Below are positions 59,976 through 64,000 of a DNA stretch of 64,000 nt, piece by piece. Positions within the stretch are counted from its first letter, which is position 1, and each line of letters starts with the position of its first letter. Source of the stretch: Lingula anatina (Eukaryota > Brachiopoda > Lingulata > Lingulida > Lingulidae); the NCBI RefSeq assembly GCF_001039355.2, contig NW_019775769.1, forward strand, positions 573,240 through 637,239, given 5' to 3'. Both the position numbers and the translations under genes were made by a program. Below the pieces are notes generated by a model. That model saw only the letters and a program-made list of their open reading frames with translations, made no database searches and had not been told where the DNA came from.

Positions 59976-60067
59976 TTTCAATGCGATTTTTTCGCTCGAA
60001 ATAATTTCTAAAAATTGCTTTTGGTTACTATAAGAGGAAACTCGAACATATGGAGGGTGGGTCGGTC

Positions 60068-60165
60068 AGTCACGGTGTAGTCGGCAGCGTGCTTGGTTGC
60101 AAAAAAAAATATAAGCCATCAGCAAACCATGACAACTACAAGTCACGAGTTCAAATCCCAGATGA
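60068..60165 (+). repeat. Second tRNA-like SINE head
   Basis: cagtcacggtgtagtcggca followed by gagttcaaatccc (B-box-like) about 75 bp on, interrupted by a poly-A run. Same strand as the copy 150 bp upstream. Confidence 0.4.
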
Positions 60166-60699
60166 CGCATGTCAGTTCACCACAAGAACCAGCTGGCCCC
60201 GAAAACGAATGCAAACTCTCGTGTGTTCTAGCAAATTACCTTTTGCTTAAAAATCCGGTATAGTTTAGAATTGGCGATCGATTTTGACGACACCTTATTG
60301 CGCGTCATTATCATAAAGTCTGCGTCGTTAATTATATTTCTTTTCTCTTTGCTTAAAGTCTTTAAAACGATAGTTAGGCGGGGATGGTCATAAATCTCTA
60401 TCCTTTACCAACTACGCAACAGATCAAAATTGGTGATAAAAAAATTGGCGTCATCCATGTCATACAGCTCTTTCATAAAAAAACTGTCTGCACGTTGGGA
60501 TTATCAGTAAGAAAAGTCTTTTCAAAAGTCACATTGCCACTATTGCTTTACTTAATCATACATTTTGTTTTTTATGCCCCACCTATGGCCTTGCTTATCA
60601 AAACTGTACAGAGTATATTTGAACGCAGAGGAAGCGTCTGTCATACGGTATTCGTGCATTAGGTAAACGCAAAAGGCGTTCGATAAATATACCCAAATA

Positions 60700-61735
60700 T
60701 ACCCAAAGGATGTATTAATGTACGACAGAAATACTTTTATTTACGGTAATTAATCGTTAGAGACACGTCATATGCGTTACTAGTTCGTCAGTATTACGTT
60801 GCGTATACGCTATCCGTACACTGCACATATAAAAACACCGCATTAGAAGTGTAGATGATAGGTATGTTTAACGTCAGTTTAGCTTATTCGCTGCATGCCT
60901 AGCGTATCCAAAACGCATGGGTAACGCACGACTCAAACGTGTGCATACGCTGAAAATATGTGAACATGCTCAAAAATCTTTTCCTTCTTCTACGTAAGTA
61001 AGCGTATACCAACGTTTGCATGCGTATGCAAAACGTATACGGCATAACAAATAACGAACCTACTGCCTTTGTTTGAGTATTTCCTACGTTAGTGCAATGC
61101 GCTATAGTGTGACAATGCCAATTTTTTTGTCCGTTTTGGTAACGTTTAAGTTGTGATATTGACGTTTATACGAATTACAGTTCATTTTTGGCTTTAGCAA
61201 CAATTTAATGTAGTTCTTTTTTGAGCTAAATCATAGTAACAGTTAGTGGACCACCAACTAGATCGGTGTTGTAAAAGAGCCACCTTCCCATCCTTTCCAA
61301 CTGGTAAAGCTATGATGATAATGTGAAATGGTAGTACATTTATACCACAGATTACAAAGCGATGGGATAAGTTTTCCAACGCCAATCAAGCGTTAGCCAT
61401 ACGTTAAACACGTTAATCGATCGTTACAGATACATTCAATACGTTACTAATTCGCGACCTCGGCGTTATTTATGGCTAAGCAAGGGCCAGGCTACATCGG
61501 TCACCGTATGGGAAACGTACTTTTTTACGTAATTCAACCGTATGCCTGGCGTATCCCTAAGACCCTAACGTAAGGGTAACGCTCGTATACGCTGAAACAT
61601 TTTGAACATTCTCAAACGTATTCATATATATTACGCGGAACGTATACGAACGAAGCCCTTGCGTTTGTCTGCGGATATGTAAATTTCCTGATACGTTGGA
61701 GAAATACGCCTTAGTGTGACAGGGCCTTAAGGCAA
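60700..61735. repeat. Degenerate MITE cluster built on gcgtatacgct
   Basis: catacgctgaaaat...gaacatgctcaaa near 60,945 and tatacgctgaaac...gaacattctcaaac near 61,587 are two copies of one unit. Each ends near a tagtgtgacaxxgcc motif (61,098; 61,713). Boundaries are uncertain. Confidence 0.5.
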
Positions 61736-62783
61736 TGCAACACCTAACGCATAGTGTATAGCACTGAGGGGTGAGAAAAGTTCCTCATACGCAGACAAAT
61801 GCTAAGGGATCGTTAAAATTACGCCGTATACATCTAGCACGAACGCGAAGTTAATGTACGTTCGTATACCAGGAGGGAATAAAATGTTTTAAGCATGATC
61901 AAGATCAATTGATTTATCTTCATTTTAATACACTGGAAACATGGTAATTTCACACGCTCAAAGTTGTACGTATAATTGATGTCACATGCAATATTCATGC
62001 GTACATCTTAACGCTAGGTGTGGCAGAACCATTTCTCGGAAACTTGTTCATTGCACATTTGGCTACACATGCTGATGTTTTATCATGCCAGTGGTAACAG
62101 TGCATTCCCTTACTTTTTTGTTATTGTTTTACTGCACCTTGTGTCACGAATGACAGTTTGATATTTCTTGGAATGTTGTTTCTTGGAATGTGAGAGTTCA
62201 TATAATTTGTAGATTGCATTATGGAAGGAATAAATTGTGCACACAACGATCTTTTATTAAAAGCAAGATGAAAACCTGACAAGTCATGCATCATAGACAA
62301 ACTACGAAATTGGAAGCCTATTAGCAATTGAACTAATAAAAACAATATCAAAAAACATATATAATGTTAGTAGTTTGAAAGACGGCTAGGTACCCGTACG
62401 TAACGAACTTTAGTGACAGCCGACTCAGTAGCCAACGGCTATGCCTGACTAGCGGGAAATAATAAGACTCAATTTGATAACCCAGACTCAAAATGGAAGA
62501 CATACAGGGTGCCCCCCCCCCCCCCATAAAAAAACATAAAAAATCATTTTCTGTGGGGGTATCTCTATGATAATGTGTACCTCCAATGCTGAGGAGGCCA
62601 TTTCAACATATTTTGAAAAGAACATAATTTAATGCAAAGCCGAGATAACTGAAACTTCTGGGAATGATCATGCACGCACTGAAGTTTATGTCCAGCAAAT
62701 TTCTTCAAATTTGATTGACCTTAGTAGGATTTTAATTATTTTTTTGTTTTCAGTTTTTTTCAAAGGAGCAATATCAACAGAGG

Positions 62784-63755
62784 ATGACCGACGAAAAATT
62801 CAAGGGAGGCGCTACAGCAGGACCATCGGGTATTTATAAACCCCCAGCAGATGGCGCCGCAGATTACACCTTGGTTGACACTCAAGAGGATCTAGAGTCT
62901 GCACTTAAAACACTGAGAAGTGTGCGTAAAGAAGGCCCAAATCTAGCTGTCGATGGCGAAGGCGATAATTATTCCAGAAAAGGGAAGCTGTCTTTAATTG
63001 CCATTGCAACAAGAGACCACGCGTTCCTGTTTGATGTCCTCAAGCTTGGAGCTATTGTTTTTGATCGCGGACTTCGCGAAATTCTGGAGGACCCAACACG
63101 CGAAAAGCTGATGTTCGACTGCCGCGAAGATTCCGATATCCTTTGGCATCAGTTCCGCGTGAAACTCGACGGTGTCCAAGACATACAGCTTTTGCAAATC
63201 ATGCATAGCAAGAGAGACAACCCTGATATTTCGCCAATCAATCGAAGACGAGGCTGCGTGGCATTCTGCGAAAAGGTATTTAGTTTGATGCGTTGCCTTG
63301 AGGTTTACACCCACGATGTTACGTCCATTGAAGTAAAGAAATCTATTGGCTCAACCTTTCCACTATCAACACATCAATGGGCAATCAGACCTATCCCCAA
63401 GAACATGATCAAGTACGCATGCGTCGACGTGTGTACCTTGTTTGTCCTCTACGATAAAATGAAAATGGGCGATGAAGACATGAGACGGTTGAAGGTCGCA
63501 TCAGCGCGTTACGTCGACCTAAAGCGTTCGCTAATCGCACGCCGTTATGACATTTATGAGAGAAATGGGTACTTGCCACTGAATATTATACCTCCAAAAG
63601 AAAGTGTTGGTTTGGGGACCTCGTGGTATCTGTCCAATGGTGGCCCTGAGTGTATGGGCTGTAAAAGGCGGTTTCCGCGGGAAGCATTCATTGACACGGA
63701 TCTTAGAAAGGGAACACAAAAATGCAGAGTTTGCTTGAAGGTTGAAAGTTGCTGA
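62784..63755 (+). CDS. DEDDy 3'-5' exonuclease-domain protein (EXD1/Egalitarian-like)
   Basis: 323 residues, no intron in the coding region. Predicted RNase D-type fold, residues about 25-225. Exo I AVDGEG (Asp and Glu metal ligands), Exo II FDCREDSDIL, Exo III YACVD, giving D-E-D-D with the Tyr of the DEDDy class. A basic linker leads to a C-terminal pair, CMGC and CRVC, which could bind zinc. In animals, EXD1-type proteins act in piRNA pathways and some have lost activity; here the acidic residues are intact. Upstream tttgttttcag at about 62752 may be a 5' UTR acceptor. Lack of introns suggests a retrocopy or a naturally single-exon gene. Subfamily is uncertain. Confidence 0.85.
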   Translation: MTDEKFKGGATAGPSGIYKPPADGAADYTLVDTQEDLESALKTLRSVRKEGPNLAVDGEGDNYSRKGKLSLIAIATRDHAFLFDVLKLGAIVFDRGLREILEDPTREKLMFDCREDSDILWHQFRVKLDGVQDIQLLQIMHSKRDNPDISPINRRRGCVAFCEKVFSLMRCLEVYTHDVTSIEVKKSIGSTFPLSTHQWAIRPIPKNMIKYACVDVCTLFVLYDKMKMGDEDMRRLKVASARYVDLKRSLIARRYDIYERNGYLPLNIIPPKESVGLGTSWYLSNGGPECMGCKRRFPREAFIDTDLRKGTQKCRVCLKVESC

Positions 63756-64000
63756 TTAGATCGTAATGTAAAATGGATTGGGTGTATAAATATTTTGTAA
63801 TTTTCAGATAAAACACTGATAACACGGCAGTGTTATCAAAACCATTCTCATCTTTATGAAATTCAATTTAATCTAGAAACTCGACGTATAATTAGAAACA
63901 AAGATGAGTCAAGCCAAAAACTTTTAATTTCAAGCGACCACCAGGGCATACTGTGACGAGGAAACAGAGACCAGGAAGTAAACCAAAATTGGCGGATCCA
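63756..64000. other. Downstream of the exonuclease gene
   Basis: AT-rich 3' flank with no canonical AATAAA that I can see and no other gene. Confidence 0.5.

Larger units (their letters stand above)
54868..62783. other. Intergenic, mobile-element rich, no gene recognised
   Basis: Apart from the repeats and possible RHS first exon listed separately, the open frames here are short and match no domain I know. Confidence 0.55.

Overview
This window is animal nuclear DNA. It is AT-rich, with long introns, GT-AG splice sites, many short transposons, microsatellites and a few runs of N. Repeat style, intron density and apparent allelic divergence suggest a marine invertebrate, perhaps a lophotrochozoan such as a mollusc. 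That placement is inference.

Positions 1 to about 45,000, minus strand: most of a phospholipase C-gamma gene (PLCG1/PLCG2 orthologue) from its start codon at 44,921 to an exon at 537-605. The SH3, second split-PH half, Y box and C2 exons lie beyond the left edge. I traced exons for the N-terminal PH domain, EF-hand region, catalytic X box, first split-PH half, N-SH2, C-SH2 and the tyrosine linker. The most striking feature is alternative SH2 coding. The first half of N-SH2 exists as two same-length 170-nt exons, 82 nt apart. Their phases (0 in, 2 out) make joint inclusion a frameshift. The first half of C-SH2 exists as three tandem homologous exons, each phase 2 in and 2 out. If spliced exclusively, one gene would encode six SH2 pairings.

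Ten consecutive exons (X-box C-terminal half to N-SH2) plus introns appear twice in tandem (about 4.2-14.8 kb and 14.9-24.6 kb). The proteins are identical and the reading frame is preserved across the junction. A lone N sits at the junction, so two haplotypes joined by the assembler is a serious alternative to a real duplication. Several introns carry tandem arrays that start exactly at a 5' splice site and copy exon end plus donor: 12 x 34 bp, 5 x 72 bp, 3 x 43 bp, and a 65-bp donor-adjacent array.

45-48.8 kb is intergenic, with hAT-like elements and a foldback inverted repeat. At 48,805-54,786 (minus) is an intronless 1,993-codon reading frame encoding a SpvB-like N-terminus, seven FG-GAP/VCBS repeats, RHS/YD repeats, an RHS core and a hydrophobic tail. 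This is a bacterial Tc/RHS architecture, GC-richer than its surroundings. It has a Kozak start, a candidate signal peptide and a 5' UTR splice acceptor, suggesting a horizontally acquired, domesticated secreted protein. 55-62.7 kb is intergenic and rich in mobile elements. At 62,784-63,755 (plus) is an intronless DEDDy 3'-5' exonuclease-domain gene with a C-terminal CxxC pair.
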